From the NCBI GenBank assembly GCA_027257055.1, contig JAPVLO010000991.1, forward strand, positions 218,280 to 282,279: 64,000 nucleotides of DNA, written 5' to 3'. The notes beneath the pieces were generated by a model, which had not been told where the DNA came from, searched no databases, and saw only the letters and a list, made by a program, of their open reading frames with translations. Below, one piece after another: positions 33,341 through 45,404 of this stretch. The first letter of the stretch is position 1. Each line of letters opens with the position of its first letter. The DNA is from Cephalopachus bancanus (Eukaryota; Chordata; Mammalia; Primates; Tarsiidae). Both the position numbers and the translations under genes were made by a program.

Positions 33341-35100
33341 TGATAATCTCACAACATATTCAATAGAGAATACAATTGTTAAAGATAATTATGACACATC
33401 CAAGAGAAAAGGAGGAGATCTTTATCTATTCTGTAGATTTCAATATTGGCTGTAAAACTCTGGAAAGTTTATGCTTGTAATTAAAAAGCCTCCAATGTAT
33501 TCTGTGGTTGTGCTTGATTGGATGGATATTTGGACATTTATAAATACAAACATACACACAAACACGCATTTCTTAATATGGATATCCATGGAGTAGTCTG
33601 GAGAGTAAACAAGTAGTGCAATACTGATCAGAGTGAGTTCTTATATTTATCTGAAAAAAACAAAGTATTAAATCACAATGATGAGAACCTGAATAGAGGC
33701 CCGCATGTGTTTCTAGGCACACCACAGTATATACTGAATATATATGTATTTCAAGTACACCCAGGAAGATGCCACTTTACATATAATGGGAGTTTATTAA
33801 ATAGTTCATTATTAATCTTGCTTTATTCTAAAAGTTATGTAATTTGCTACTCATTTTGTTAATAACAATACATTAACATACTTTATCTTAAACAACTTAC
33901 TTGCTACAAGACACTAGAGAATTATTTAATTTCTACATGTCTCAGGATTTCCCTACTTAAAATTTGATAGTGGAATATTTCCTCTTCCAAACCAGATGGT
34001 GGAACTGGGACCAAATTCCCATTTAAACAATTGAAAACTGGATGAAACATAAGGAAAAATGTTTTCAAGCATTATCCATCAGAGACTACATGGTAGTGAC
34101 CTGAGAGAGGAAACGAACGAGGACAGCCCCTCAGTTGTCCTAGGCGACTGCTCAGAGAGAATGCAGGCTCCAGCATGGGGGGAGGAAATCCAGGCAAAGC
34201 CTGGCAACTTCCCATATTAATAGACTGAAATGGAAAATCTGATGATCATCTCAACAAATGTAATGAAATACAGTAGGTGACTAACATCTGCATCTGAAAA
34301 ATAGTAGCAAATGAGGAATAGCTGAGTATATCCTCAATTTGTTGAAGGGCATCTAGAAAAATTCTGTAACAAACATCCTACTTATTGTATAAGATTCACT
34401 GCTTTATTCCTGAGATGAAAGACAAAATTTTTGCACTCACCATTTCTATGGAACAGGAATGCTGAGTTCAAAGTAACAAAGCAAACTCTGTTTTGCAATC
34501 TGAAACCTTGGAAGGAAAAATAAAGAAGCATCATCATTTGCAACCATTATTTTCCTATACAGGTGTTTACAGTGACTTCAATGTTTACACTTAGAAAAAA
34601 AACTATTGGCATGAATATCCACAGTGTTCTAGAAATAAGCAAATTGATGAAATACAGCAAAATATATTCCAAATGTATATGAAAAACAAATCACTTACCA
34701 CACACTAAAAGTAGTAAATGGAAATTTCTTATCACTAATAAAAGTAGTAGTAATGTTAACATGATTAATAGTAGTACATTTAGTAGAAGTCACAGTAGTA
34801 ATAATAAAAAGGAAGGTTTTTAATGGTTACATACCTGGCAGATAAGGTAATTCAAAGGGTAGATTTCCAAATCTGACACTAAAAACATGTTTGTACAAAC
34901 ACACACACACAAACACACACACAAAAAAAACAACAACAAAAACAAACAAGCAAAAACTGTACAACTCAGGTAAGACTTAATTGAAAAACATTTAAGAAGA
35001 AAATTTGGATAATTGAAATCAATAAAAATGTAAAAGCTATCATAATATTCAAACAACAATTCCATACTTATCAAATACCACTTTAAAAGACATACCCATT
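33341..35100. other. Unassigned, contains (GTA/GTAGTA)n patch and CA run
   Basis: No recognisable gene. At 34740-34800 a 'gtagtagtaatg...agtagtaataataaaaagg' patch resembles those near 24475 and 44870. A CACACA run at 34898-34925 gives a chance ORF on the minus strand. Confidence 0.4.
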
Positions 35101-36548
35101 TTCCGGCAAGATGGCGACAGGGCAACCTGGTCTATGAAACCCCCTGCAAAGGAGAATGCAGAGAGTCTCTGGCTCTCTCCCTGGGGGCTGCGGACCCCAA
35201 CATCGGCAGCCTGCTCTTCACACGGAGCTCAGCTACACCAATGGCTGGGGCATCGCAGTGGCCTGGACAGTCACTGCAGCCACAGAAACAGTAGCCACCG
35301 GTGCCACTGTGGCCTCCATGGCAGCCATAACGCATCACGCCACCTGTGCCTGAGGCGATCCATGACTTCAGTCATTAAAGCCCCTGCAGGCAAGATCTGC
35401 CAGGATCGCTGCCACCTCTGCTGCCACCGTAATGTCCTGCCGGCCGTGAATCTCCTCCTGTGTGCCCTGAGGCAGGCTCCCATCTCCAGTCTCTACCTGA
35501 CTCCTGTCTGGCTCCATCCACTCTGGGGCGAGCAGCTGAGATAGCACCACCTGCTGACGATTCAAGGTAACAACACCGAAACGGGAGAAACATGCTTGAA
35601 AAAGAGACACAGCCCAGATTTGAGTGGTGAACGGAGGGTGATCTGAACTGTCCTTCACAGCAGGCCAGGGGCAACTGACCCTAACTTCGAACTAATTTGC
35701 CAGCTTGAAAAGAAAGCTAGAAATCAGAGCTGAAAGCACATTGGACTTAAACAAAAAGTCTCAGAGTGCACTCAATTGGTTCTGTTAGTTTAATGACCTA
35801 ATTCTATTCCTACTGTATTGTTCCTTTTTTCTTTTCCTCTTCCTTTTCTCCTCTCTGTAAACCATATCTTTGTTTAGCGGAACAACACACCAATAAGATG
35901 GTTGGTTAGCTTGTATGTTAGCATCACTGTATGTTTTATTTTCTTGCATGGGAGTTAGTTAGTGTGCAGCCGTGGTCTATTGTTTTTATCTGTTTCAGTA
36001 TAGTTCTCTCTCTCCATTTGTTAGAACACTCGTCTGTTTCCCCCTTACTCCTCTCTCTCTCCACCCTCCCTTCCCCCTACTGTCTGCTCCATTCTGCCTC
36101 TGATAACCACATTTTATTTCAGGGAGTAAACCTACAACCCCGCTGCATGGACAGATTCCAAGGCAGTGGGAAGTAGGTTTCAGATTATCCATACACCTCT
36201 TGATAAATACCAGGACCTGCAGATAGATTTTGAATCACAGCTCCCCCCATTAAGTAAATCTCAAAACTGCCAAAAGGACCACTCCCAACCTACAGTGCAA
36301 CTCCAGAATTGAACAAAGTAAGAGGACATACATAAAGAATAGGACATTGAACAAAACAGAAGTAAAACCAATCCCTCTACACCTGAATAACAGAATTAAA
36401 GAAGACAGCGACGTGGAGGGAAGGAAAAAGTAGGGAGGGGGAAAAAAGCGCACAAATGAAGAAAAAAACAAAAGAAGAATATAGGTCTCACACAGACCCC
36501 TGGAAGATCAGACACTGAGAAAACAGATTTCGGAACACAAATAATGAA
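35101..36548 (+). promoter_or_regulatory. L1 5' UTR with internal promoter region
   Basis: GC-rich start up to about 35560, with repeated cag/gcca trinucleotides ('gccaccggtgccactg'), then AT-rich sequence leading to ORF1. By analogy with other L1s this carries the internal promoter. ORFs here on both strands are composition artefacts. Confidence 0.75.
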
Positions 36549-37421
36549 GAGCCCCCCAGAATGACTGGTCACATGCAACAAACCCAGACATCAAGACATT
36601 AATAGAGAGAATTTTAAAAATAGAGGAGAGACAAGAGGAAAATAGGAAGGAGCTGATGTCAGAAATAACAGCAGTAAAGAATACTGTGATGGAAATAAAT
36701 AACAAACTAATAAGCATGGAAAGCAGAATTAGCCAAGCAGAAGAAAGAATCTCAGAGCTCAAAGACCAAAACACAGAACTAACCCAAACTGTCAAAAGCA
36801 TAGAAAAGAAGCTCAAAAAGACAGAACAAAACCTTCAAGAGATGAATGATCACTTCAAGAGACCGAACATAAAAGTAATTGGCCTTCCTGAGGCAGAGAG
36901 AGACAGAGGCCACACTGGAACAAACATTTCATGAAATCATTCAAGAAAACTTCCCTCATCTCATCAAGGATGAAAAAATTCAAACACAAGAGATTGAGAG
37001 AACTCCCGCAAGACAACAAATGAGAAGACCAACTCCCAGACATATAATAATTCGCCTAAACAAAGTAGGTATAAAAGAAAAAATCCTAAAGGATGCAAGA
37101 GAAAAATGTCAGACTACCTACCAGGGAAGACCAATTAGAATAGCAGCAGATTTATCTACAGAGACCCTCCAGGCTAGGAGAGCTTGGAGCCCTATCTTCA
37201 AAGTTCTAAAAGATAAACAATTTCAACCGAGATTAACCTACCCAGCTAAGTCAAGCTTCATCAGTGAGGGAGAATTGAAATCTTTCCCAGATATCCAATC
37301 CCTCAGAACCAACGCTGCCACCAGACCACCTCTACAAGAAACATTTAAGAAAGTATTGAACACAGAAGAAAAGGATAAAAGAACAACAACGTTCTTCGTA
37401 AGAATACAGGAAAAAGATTGA
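36549..37421 (+). pseudogene. L1 ORF1 (RNA-binding chaperone), frameshifted
   Basis: The reading frame is open from 36549 (no start codon left) through 36934 and gives a coiled coil: heptad-rich NNKLISMESRISQAEERISE and onward. A frameshift near 36880-36900 moves to the frame ending 37421. That second part has the RRM and C-terminal domain: RPTPRHIIIRLNKVGIKEKI, RIAADLSTETLQARR and QPRLTYPAKSSF, all typical of ORF1p. The product would be a trimeric RNA-binding protein of the L1 particle. The N-terminus is decayed. Confidence 0.9.
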
Positions 37422-37499
37422 AAACACACATGATCCAACTCTAAAACCAAAAGAAAGACAACACACAAATAGGAAGAACCACAACTCTGTAAGCACATT

Positions 37500-40400
37500 A
37501 TGATAGGGATCAACTCTCACATTTCAATAATTAGCTTGAATATGAATGGACTAAATGCACCACTGAAAAGACATAGAATGGCAAAATGGATAAAATATCA
37601 CCAGGCAACAATCTACTGCCTTCAAGAGACTCACCTCATTAGAAAGGACACTCACAGACTCAATGTAAGAGAATGGGAAACAAACTTTCAGGCAAATGGA
37701 ACACAAAAGAAAGGAGGAGTGGCAATCTTAATCTCAGACAAAATACCCTTTAAGCTATCAAAAATTTAAAAAGATACAGAAGGCAACTACATAATGGTAA
37801 AAGGTTCAATCCATCAACAAGAAATATCCATCCTAAACATATATGCACCGAACATAAGAGCACCAACTTTCACAAAGCAGCTCCTAGGTAAACTAAAAAA
37901 AGATATCGACTCCAATACCATCATAGCTGGGCACTTCAATACTCCACTCACAACCCTAGACAGATCATCAGGACAAAAAAAATCAGCAAGGAGATCCAAA
38001 ACCTCAATGTGACTATTGATCAAATGGACTTAATTGATACCTACAGAATGCTCCATCCAAGGACGACAGAATACACATTCTACTCATCACCGCATGGAAT
38101 ATACTCTAAGATCGAACACATACTTGGCCATAAATCAAGCATAAGTAAATTTAAAAGGACTGAAATTTTACCACGCACCTTCTCAGTTAACAGTGGAATA
38201 AAAATAATCATCAACACCAACAAGGTCCCCCCAAAACCCACAAAGACATGGACACTAAACAGTATGATGCTAAACAACTCCTGGGTCAATGATGAAATCA
38301 AAACAGAGATTAAAAGATACTTGGAAACAAATGAAAATGAAGAAACATCTTACCAAAATCTCTGGGACGCCATGAGAGCTGTAGTAAGAGGGGAATTTAT
38401 ATTCCTACAAACTCACATGAAGAAAATGTAAGGATCACAAATTGAAAGCCTAACAAGCCACCTAAAAAAGCTGGAAAAGCAAGACCACAAAAACCCTAAC
38501 TTCAGCAGAAGAATCCAGATCACCAAAATAAAAGCCCAAATCCAGGACACAGAAGACAAAAAGATAATACAAAAAATCAATTAAACAAAAAGCTGGTTCT
38601 GTGAAAGAATAACAAGATGGATGGTCACCTAGCTAGACTGACCAAGAAAAAGAGAGAAAAAGCCCAAATAAACACAATCAGAAAAACAAAAGATGAAGTC
38701 ACATCTGACCCTGAAGAAATACAAAAGATCATTAGAGACTACTATGTACACTTGTATGGAAACAAACTTGAAAACCTTTCAGAAATGGAGGACTTTCTGT
38801 CATCACACAACCTGCCTAGGTTGAAACAAGAAGAAATTGAGACCCTAAATAGACCAATAACAATCAAGGAAATTGACTACATAATAAGAAAACTACCCAC
38901 AAAAAAAAAAAGCCCCGGACCGGATGGCTTTCCAGCAGAATTCTACAAGACATTTAAGGAGGAGCTTATACCAATCCTACTGAAGGTATTCCAGGCGATT
39001 GAGAAAGAGGGAACTCTCCCCAAATCATTTTACGAAGCCAACATCACATTGATACCCAAGCCAGGTAAAGATCCAACAAAGAAAGAGAACTACAGGCCAA
39101 TATCTTTGATGAACATAGATGCTAATATTCTCAACAAGATCCTAGCAAACTAGATTCAACAACACATCTCAAGAATCATCCATCATGACCAAGTAGGCTT
39201 CATCCCTGGGATGCAAGGCTGGTTCAACATTTGTAAAACCATAAATGTATTAAATACATCAACAGATGTCAAAACAAAACACACATGATTATATCATTAG
39301 ACGCAGAAAAAGCTTTTGATAAAATTCAGCACCCCTTCTTGATAAAAACCCTCGAACAGCTAGGCATACGGGGAACATACCTCAAAACAGTAAAAGCCAT
39401 TTACGAGAAACCCACAGCCAGCATACTCCTAAATGGACAAAAACTGGAACAATTTCCCCTGAAAACTGGAACAAGACAAGGATGCCCACTCTCAGCCCTC
39501 CTGTTCAATATAGTATTGGAAGTCCTGGCTAGAGCAATCAGAGAAGAGAAGGCAATCAGGGGTATCCAAATAGGAAAAGAGGAAGTCAAGCTATCTCTCT
39601 TTGCAGATAACATGATCGTGTACCTTGAAAACCCAAGAAAATCTGTCAAAAACCTCCTTACACTGATAAAGGCCTTTGGTAAAGTCTCGGGATATAAAAT
39701 AAATGTGCAAAAGACAACCACATTTCTTTACACCAATAATAAACAAACAGAAACCCGAATAAAAAGCACAATTCCACTCACGATAGCCACACACAAAAAA
39801 GAATTACCTTGGCATCTTCCAAACCAGAAATGTGAACAACCTTTACAATGAAAACTACAAAACACTGCTCAAAGAAATCAAAGATGACACAAACAAGTGG
39901 AAAAATATCCCATGCTCATGGATTGGAAGAATCAATATTGTGAAGATGTCCATCTTACCTAAGGCAATCTACAGATTCAATGCAATGCCCATCAAATTAC
40001 CAGCAACATTCTTCTCAGACCTATAAAAAGCAGCACAGGAATTCATATGGAAACACAAATGACCAAGAATAGCCAGAACAATCCTCAGCAAAAAAAACAA
40101 AGCAGGTGATATCACATTACCAGACTTCAAACTTTACTCTAAAGCTGCAATCATCAAAACAGCTTGGTATTGGTACAGGAACAGGCATATGGATCAAATG
40201 GAATAGAATTGAGATTCCAGAACCAAAACCTCAATTTCTCAACCAACTCATCTTCGACAAAGCCTCCACCACCTACCACTGGGGAGAGGAGAACCTATTC
40301 AGTAAATGGTGCTGGGAAAACTGGCTGACCACATGCAGAAGACTCAAACAAGACACCTATCTATCCCCATACACAAAAATTAACTGCAAATAGATCACAG

Positions 40401-41310
40401 ACCTAAATGTAAAACCTCAAACCATAAGAACCTTAGAAAATGAAGGACATACCCTCATGGAAATTGGAACTGGCATCCAATTCCTGGACCAACAGGTCAT
40501 AAGAGATACCATAGACAAGTGAGAGGTCATAAAACTGACAAGCTTCTGCAAAGCCCAAGAAACCATCAAGAGAGCAGGTAGACAGCCCACAGACTGGGAA
40601 AAAGTATTTGCCAACTCCAGGTCTGACAAAGGCTTAACATCTTGGATCTACAAGGAATGCAAACGTGCTGAAAAGAAGAAAAACAAACAACCCCATTATA
40701 AAATGGGCAAAATATATGAACAGACACTTCTCAAAAGAAGACACCTGAGCAGCCAACAGACACATGAAGAAATGTTCAACCTCACTAATCATCAGGGAGA
40801 TGCAAATCAAAATCACACTCAGATACCACCTAACTCCAGTCAGAATGGCAATTATCTATAACTGAAAAAATTACAGTTGCTCGAAAGGGTGTGGAGAAAA
40901 GGGAACACTTCTACACTGTTGGTGGAAGTGCAAACTAGTACAACCTCTGTGGAAAACAGTATGGTGATTCCTAAAAGCTCTAAATATTGACCTCCCATAT
41001 GGCCCCACAATCCCCCTACTGTGAATATACCCTGAAGAACTCAAATCACTCTATAAAAAAGATACCTGCACACATATGTTTATCTCAGCACTGTTCACAA
41101 TAGCAAGAACCTGGAAGCAACCATGCTGTCCATCAAAAGAGGACTGGATTAAAGAAATGTGGTACATATACATGATGGAATACTATGCAGTCATAAAAAA
41201 GAACAAAATCATGAATTTCACAGCAACCTGGATGGAACTAGAGTCTATAATACTGAATGACCTCTCACAGAAAAAAAATCTGAGCATCACATGTTCTCAC
41301 TCATGTAGTG
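37500..41310 (+). pseudogene. L1 ORF2 (endonuclease/reverse transcriptase), multiply broken
   Basis: The endonuclease domain starts at the ATG at 37500 with SLNMNGLNAP and CLQETHL, matching the active-site Asn and Glu regions. In-frame stops or frameshifts occur at about 37768, 37990, 38429, 38582, 39151 and 39840 and later. The reverse transcriptase palm is seen in [45 protein letters not shown] and [15 protein letters not shown]. The catalytic FADD box reads FADN (about 39603). The cysteine region near 40900 is degraded. It cannot encode an active enzyme. Confidence 0.93.
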
Positions 41311-41559
41311 GATCTTGAACATCCAATGTAATACTATAAGAAAATGACTGACAGTGGTGGGAAACTAAGGGGGGGAGGGGAAGGGAGATGGGATTAATGG
41401 TAGTAAATATCTGTCTGGGGATGGGGAGACACCTCTTATCAACAAGGGTGCCTGAACGAAGCACATTTGTATACTTAACCCTTAACTGTACCCCATAATA
41501 TCATAATAAAAAATATTGATTAAAAAAAAAAGAATGACTTCATGGAGAATGAAAAAAAA

Positions 41560-42130
41560 AACAAATTTGTTAACGTATATTTTATGGCCTAGAATGTAGT
41601 TTATTGTAGTGAATATTTCATGTGAGCTTGAGAAGAAAGTGTATTTCACTGTTGTTTGATGAAACAGTCTATAGATATCAATTAGATACAGTTGAACAAT
41701 GGTAGAGCTGAGTTCAATTGTGTCCCTATTAATTTTCTACCTATGGAATCTGTCCATTTCTGATAGAGGGGTGTTGAAGTTTTCAAGTATAATGATGGGG
41801 ATCATTCAGTTGTATTTTTTCACTTAGTTGGATTCCTTTATCTTGGCAGTTTTATAGTTTTTCCCTCATATAGTTTGATGTTCTATTGTTAGATGCATAC
41901 ATGTTAATGATTGTTATGCTTTTTTTTTAGCAAATTGACCCTTAATCATTATGTAATGCCCCTCTGTCCCTGATAACTTTCCTTCCTTTTAAGTCTGCTA
42001 TGCCTGAATTTAATATAGTTACTCTTGCATTTTTTTTTAAATTGTGTTAGCATGGTATATCTTTTTCCTCCCATTTACATTTAATCTAGATATGCCTTTA
42101 TATGTTTAAAGTGAATTTCTTATAGACATA
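41560..42130 (-). mobile_element. Old L1 ORF2 fragment
   Basis: Text such as 'tctgatagaggggtgttgaag', 'ttgttagatgcatacatg' and 'cattatgtaatgcccctctg' is the reverse complement of the L1 ORF2 region between endonuclease and reverse transcriptase in older primate L1s. Confidence 0.85.
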
Positions 42131-42300
42131 TAAAAAAAGATTTAAAAAATAAATAAATAAGACACATCTATCAACAACACATCTATCAACAAAAAAAGAT
42201 TTAAAAAATAAATAAATAAGACACATCTATCAACAAGGGTACCTGCTTAACCCTGAATTGTAATCCACATCTTTAAAATTAAAAAATTAAGAGAAAAAAA
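42131..42300 (+). repeat. L1 3'-end scrap with 57-bp tandem duplication
   Basis: The string 'aaaaaaagatttaaaaaat' followed by 'aaataaataagacacatc' occurs at 42131 and again at 42194. The second copy runs on into an L1 3' UTR ('aacaagggtacctgcttaac'). Confidence 0.85.
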
Positions 42301-42424
42301 TGAATAATAAATAAAAAGAAAGAAAAAGAATCAGCCCTACAACGTATACATGTATCAAACCATCACATTTTACCCCATAATTATATACAAGTATTACTTG
42401 TCAATTAAAAATAAAACTTAAAAT

Positions 42425-42724
42425 AATTTTTCTTATTTATTTATTTTTTTGAGTTGAAGTCTCACTTGGTCGCCCAGACTGGAGTGCAGTGGCCGCTCCT
42501 GGCCACCACAGCCTCGCCTGCTGGGCTCCAGCGATTCTTCCGCCTCAGCCTTCTGAGTAGCCGGAATTACAGGCATGTGCTACCACGCCCAGCTGATTTT
42601 TTTATTTATTGTAGATATGAGGTCTCACTGCCCAGGCGGGTCTTGAACCTGCGAGCTCAGGCAATCCACTCACCTCAGCCTCCTAAAGGCGCGGGATTAC
42701 AGGCTGAGCCACCGAGCCCGGCTT
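42425..42724 (-). mobile_element. Alu SINE
   Basis: 'gagttgaagtctcacttgg' to 'gccaccgagcccggct'; 'cttaaaataatttt' flanks both sides (42416 and 42722). Confidence 0.95.
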
Positions 42725-42879
42725 AAAATAATTTTAAGATAAATGAAAATGAAGAAACAATCGTTATTTTTAAGCCTTTCTTTTCTATTAAGCAGTAATT
42801 TACTATAGGACTTTTTAATTGGGAAATAAATATTTGTGTTTTTACGTCAAAATTTTTGAGATGTTAAAATATTTCAAGA

Positions 42880-43138
42880 AGGCCGGGCTTGGATTGCTTG
42901 AGCCCTCGGGTTCAAGACCAGCCCAGGCAACTTGGGGAGACTTTGTCTCTAAAATAAATTTTTTTTTAAATTGCTGGGAGTGGTAGCATGCACCTGTAGT
43001 TCCAGCTACTTAGAAGGCTGAGGTGGAAGGATCACCAGAGCCCAGCAGGTTGACACTGGGGTGCTGGGGTGGCCGTGAGCATGCCACTGCACTCCAGCCT
43101 GGGCGATGGAGTGAGACTCCAACTCAAAAAGAAAAAAA
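42880..43138 (+). mobile_element. Alu SINE with left-arm deletion
   Basis: 'ggccgggcttggattgcttg': the first part of the left arm is joined directly to 'gattgcttgagcc', losing about 50 bp. 'tttcaagaag' / 'tttcaagaagt' flanks it as target duplication. Confidence 0.9.
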
Positions 43139-44117
43139 ATGTTTCAAGAAGTAAACTCTGCAAAGGTAGATGAGCAAGGGGTAAAGTTATGCTGATTTTA
43201 GGGTTTAGTTCTCTGAATAATATGAACACTCACAAGAGAAGAGTTGAAAATTGCTAGCGATATTAGGTTGCACAGTGCTTTATTGAAAATGATTTCAGAA
43301 CTAGATGTAATCACAAAACTAGGATGATCTGAAAAATTAGAGTTGTCAAGAGGTAAGATGATGGGTCAAAAAAGAAACAAAAAATGAGTATATTTCTTGT
43401 CCACGAGAAACAATCAGAAAAGACAATGAAAATAAGAACAAGGGCAAGATAAGTAAATATAAATATATGCATATGATTACGATGCATCAACATATTATTT
43501 TCAGACATGTATGAATAAAACAGCAAATCTGCCCAATGAACCCATAGTTGGATGGCATAACCTATTAGAAACCTCTACCAGAGAATGAGCTAGATCAATT
43601 TTGAAAGCCCCTTTTCAATGACTGGGATTAGTCCCCACTGACCAATTGCACATTATTTGACTGTCATGGTTCAAAGAGTAACAGCCTAGCACCTGTGGTA
43701 CAAGCGGATTTTTTTGTGGACAACTTATATTTAATTCTCATGTGCATTTATTTCTTCATTAGAGTCAAAAACAATCTCAGAAAAGTAGACTGCTATGAAG
43801 AAAAACAGCATCACATCTTTTGATATATCCCACTTGTTACAGTGATGATTAATGTGCTCCCAGTTTTAATTTTAAGAATGTAATCAAACTACTAATTGTG
43901 ATGGTAGCATACTTAGTAGCAATACCACTCAAAAGAGGAAGAAAAAGAAAAAAAACTAAAGGAGAATAGCCGTAGGATGAGAAGGAAGAAGGGTTAGATG
44001 AGGAGGGAGAAGGAGAAGTAGAGAAAAAGGTGAAGTAGAAAGGAGGAAGAAAAGAAAAAGGAAAAGGTAAAAGAAAAAACAGGTCAGAGTTATTACATTT
44101 CCTTACTTCTCACTTAT

Positions 44118-44263
44118 GTAGTGGGTAATGTACTAGGACTTTTATGTAGATTGTTCTCATTTGACCCTTATAACAAACCTACATCACTGAATCCTTTACT
44201 AACTCACTGACACAGATTTGTCATGAGGATTAAAAAGGAAGCATGAAAAGATACTTTTGGAAA
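44118..44263 (-). other. Putative noncoding exon, copy C (donor decayed)
   Basis: The minus strand reads ttctttgttgcctttcag|TTTCCAAAAG, a strong acceptor. The donor site that is GTAAG in copies A and D reads ATAAGT here (plus 'cacttatg'). The hairpin halves 'tttgacccttataacaaac' and 'gatttgtcatgaggatta' are both present. Confidence 0.45.
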
Positions 44264-45005
44264 CTGAAAGGCAACAAAGAAGCAAAGCTATTACATAACC
44301 ACCACATAATGTGGCATATCTAATAAAGAAAAACCACATGTCCATTTTCAGTGTAAAATCTACTCAACTTTCTACCATATTTTCCATAGTACTTTTTAAT
44401 ATAGTTATAATTCACCATCACCATTCAATTGTACTTCTTTAAATGAAAGGGTCTCAAGATTTTGCTGTTTCAGACACAACAGGACAATCGAGGAACTGGC
44501 AACAGAGTCCTCCCAAGCTCACGGTAGGAAAGCACTCTTCTCAGAATAGAAGAGCCCCCTTGCCACTTACTGATTATGATGATGATGTCTGTGTTTAAGG
44601 ATTGATGTTCTTCAGTCTTACTGTGTGCAGGTGATTGCCAAGACAATCTCTATTAAATTATGGCAAAATAGTCTCAGTGTGTCAAACTGATTTCTTGTCT
44701 ACAACCTTGAATTGTCCCCACATACATTTCCTTTCCCCATTAGATTAAATGTGAATTACCTCACAATATTAGACTGTTAAAAGGCAAGAGATTTAGCCTC
44801 TATATGTTCAAGTACCTCTTCTACTATAAGGTGGCCACCTGTTTTAATAATGAAGTGTGTCATAGAAAAATTACTAGCAGTAATGGCAGCAGGATTTAGT
44901 ATGAATATTACTAATTACAATAATATGACAAAGAAAAAGAACAAAAAGAAAAAGCAACAGGAAATGAACAAAGGAAGAAGTTACTTTTCCTTAATCCTTA
45001 CTTAC

Positions 45006-45335
45006 ACAGCAGACAAGGTATTCGCAACTTTTATGTAGATCTTCTCATTTGACCTTCATGACAAGTTCCTGTCACTGAATATTTTTACTAACTTAGTGAC
45101 ACAGATTTGTCATGAGGATTAATGAGAGAATACTTTAAGAAACTTTTAGATAGCCAGGCGTGGTGGCATGCGTCTGTAGTTTCAGCTACTTGGAAGGCTG
45201 AGGCAGAAGGATCGCCTAAGCCCAGCAGGTCAAGGCTGTGGTGGCCGTGAGGGTGCCTCTGCACTCCAATCTGGACAAGAGTGAGACTCCAACTCAAAAA
45301 AAAAAAAAAGAAAGAAAGAATGAAATTTTTAGAAC
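45006..45335 (-). other. Putative noncoding exon, copy D, split by an Alu
   Basis: Both minus-strand borders are intact: acceptor tttgttgaatttcag|GTTC at 45336 and donor CTGT|GTAAGTAAGG at 45005. A right-monomer Alu (45152-45312) lies inside; the duplicated 'aaacttttaga'/'aaatttttaga' brackets it. Without the Alu the exon would be about 150-160 nt. Confidence 0.45.
45152..45312 (+). mobile_element. Alu right monomer only
   Basis: Starts at 'agccaggcgtggtggcatgcg' with no left arm, ends in an A-tail. Second free right monomer of the window (compare 12622). Confidence 0.9.
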
Positions 45336-45404
45336 CTGAAATTCAACAAAGAAACAAAGCTATTATCCTCTCAAAACATAATATTCCATATATAAAAAAT
45401 GGCT

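Larger units (their letters stand above)
35101..41530 (+). mobile_element. Near full-length L1
   Basis: About 6.4 kb: 5' UTR, ORF1, ORF2, G-rich 3' UTR ('aagggggggaggggaaggg') and A-tail. It begins 'ttccggcaagatggcgac', close to the usual L1 start. Same subfamily as the L1 ends at 9.4-10.6 kb. I could not find a target duplication; the 5' flank 'taaaagacatacc' and 3' flank 'aaaagaatgacttc' differ. It is dead: several stops and frameshifts in both ORFs. Confidence 0.95.
42780..44700 (-). repeat. Low-copy unit, copy C
   Basis: Matches copy B over nearly its whole length, with an Alu inserted at 42880. The landmark 'agagaatgagctagatcaat' lies at 43578, 'aatctcagaaaagtagactg' at 43770, the purine stretch at 43930-44090 and the exon module at 44120-44263. 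'ttcaccatcaccattcaatt' is at 44410. Confidence 0.6.
44700..45400 (-). repeat. Low-copy unit, partial copy D
   Basis: Holds the middle of the unit: 'acaatattagactgttaaaagg', a GTA-rich patch, a purine patch at 44930-44980, then the exon module. Adjoins copy C directly, so C and D are in tandem. Confidence 0.5.

Noticed and set aside
35101..35560. CpG island promoter of a host gene
   Set aside because: The GC-rich part is the start of the L1 5' UTR.
35134..35674. Overlapping ORFs on both strands at the GC-rich start of the L1
   Set aside because: They are composition artefacts of the L1 5' UTR with cag/gcc repeats; a possible antisense L1 ORF was considered but shows no conserved feature I can name.
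35085..41545. Target duplication of the full-length L1
   Set aside because: The flanks 'taaaagacatacc' and 'aaaagaatgacttc' do not match beyond the A-rich part.
28991..45335. CRISPR-like array from regularly recurring modules
   Set aside because: Modules are diverged, irregularly spaced by kilobases and lie in a primate-type genome.
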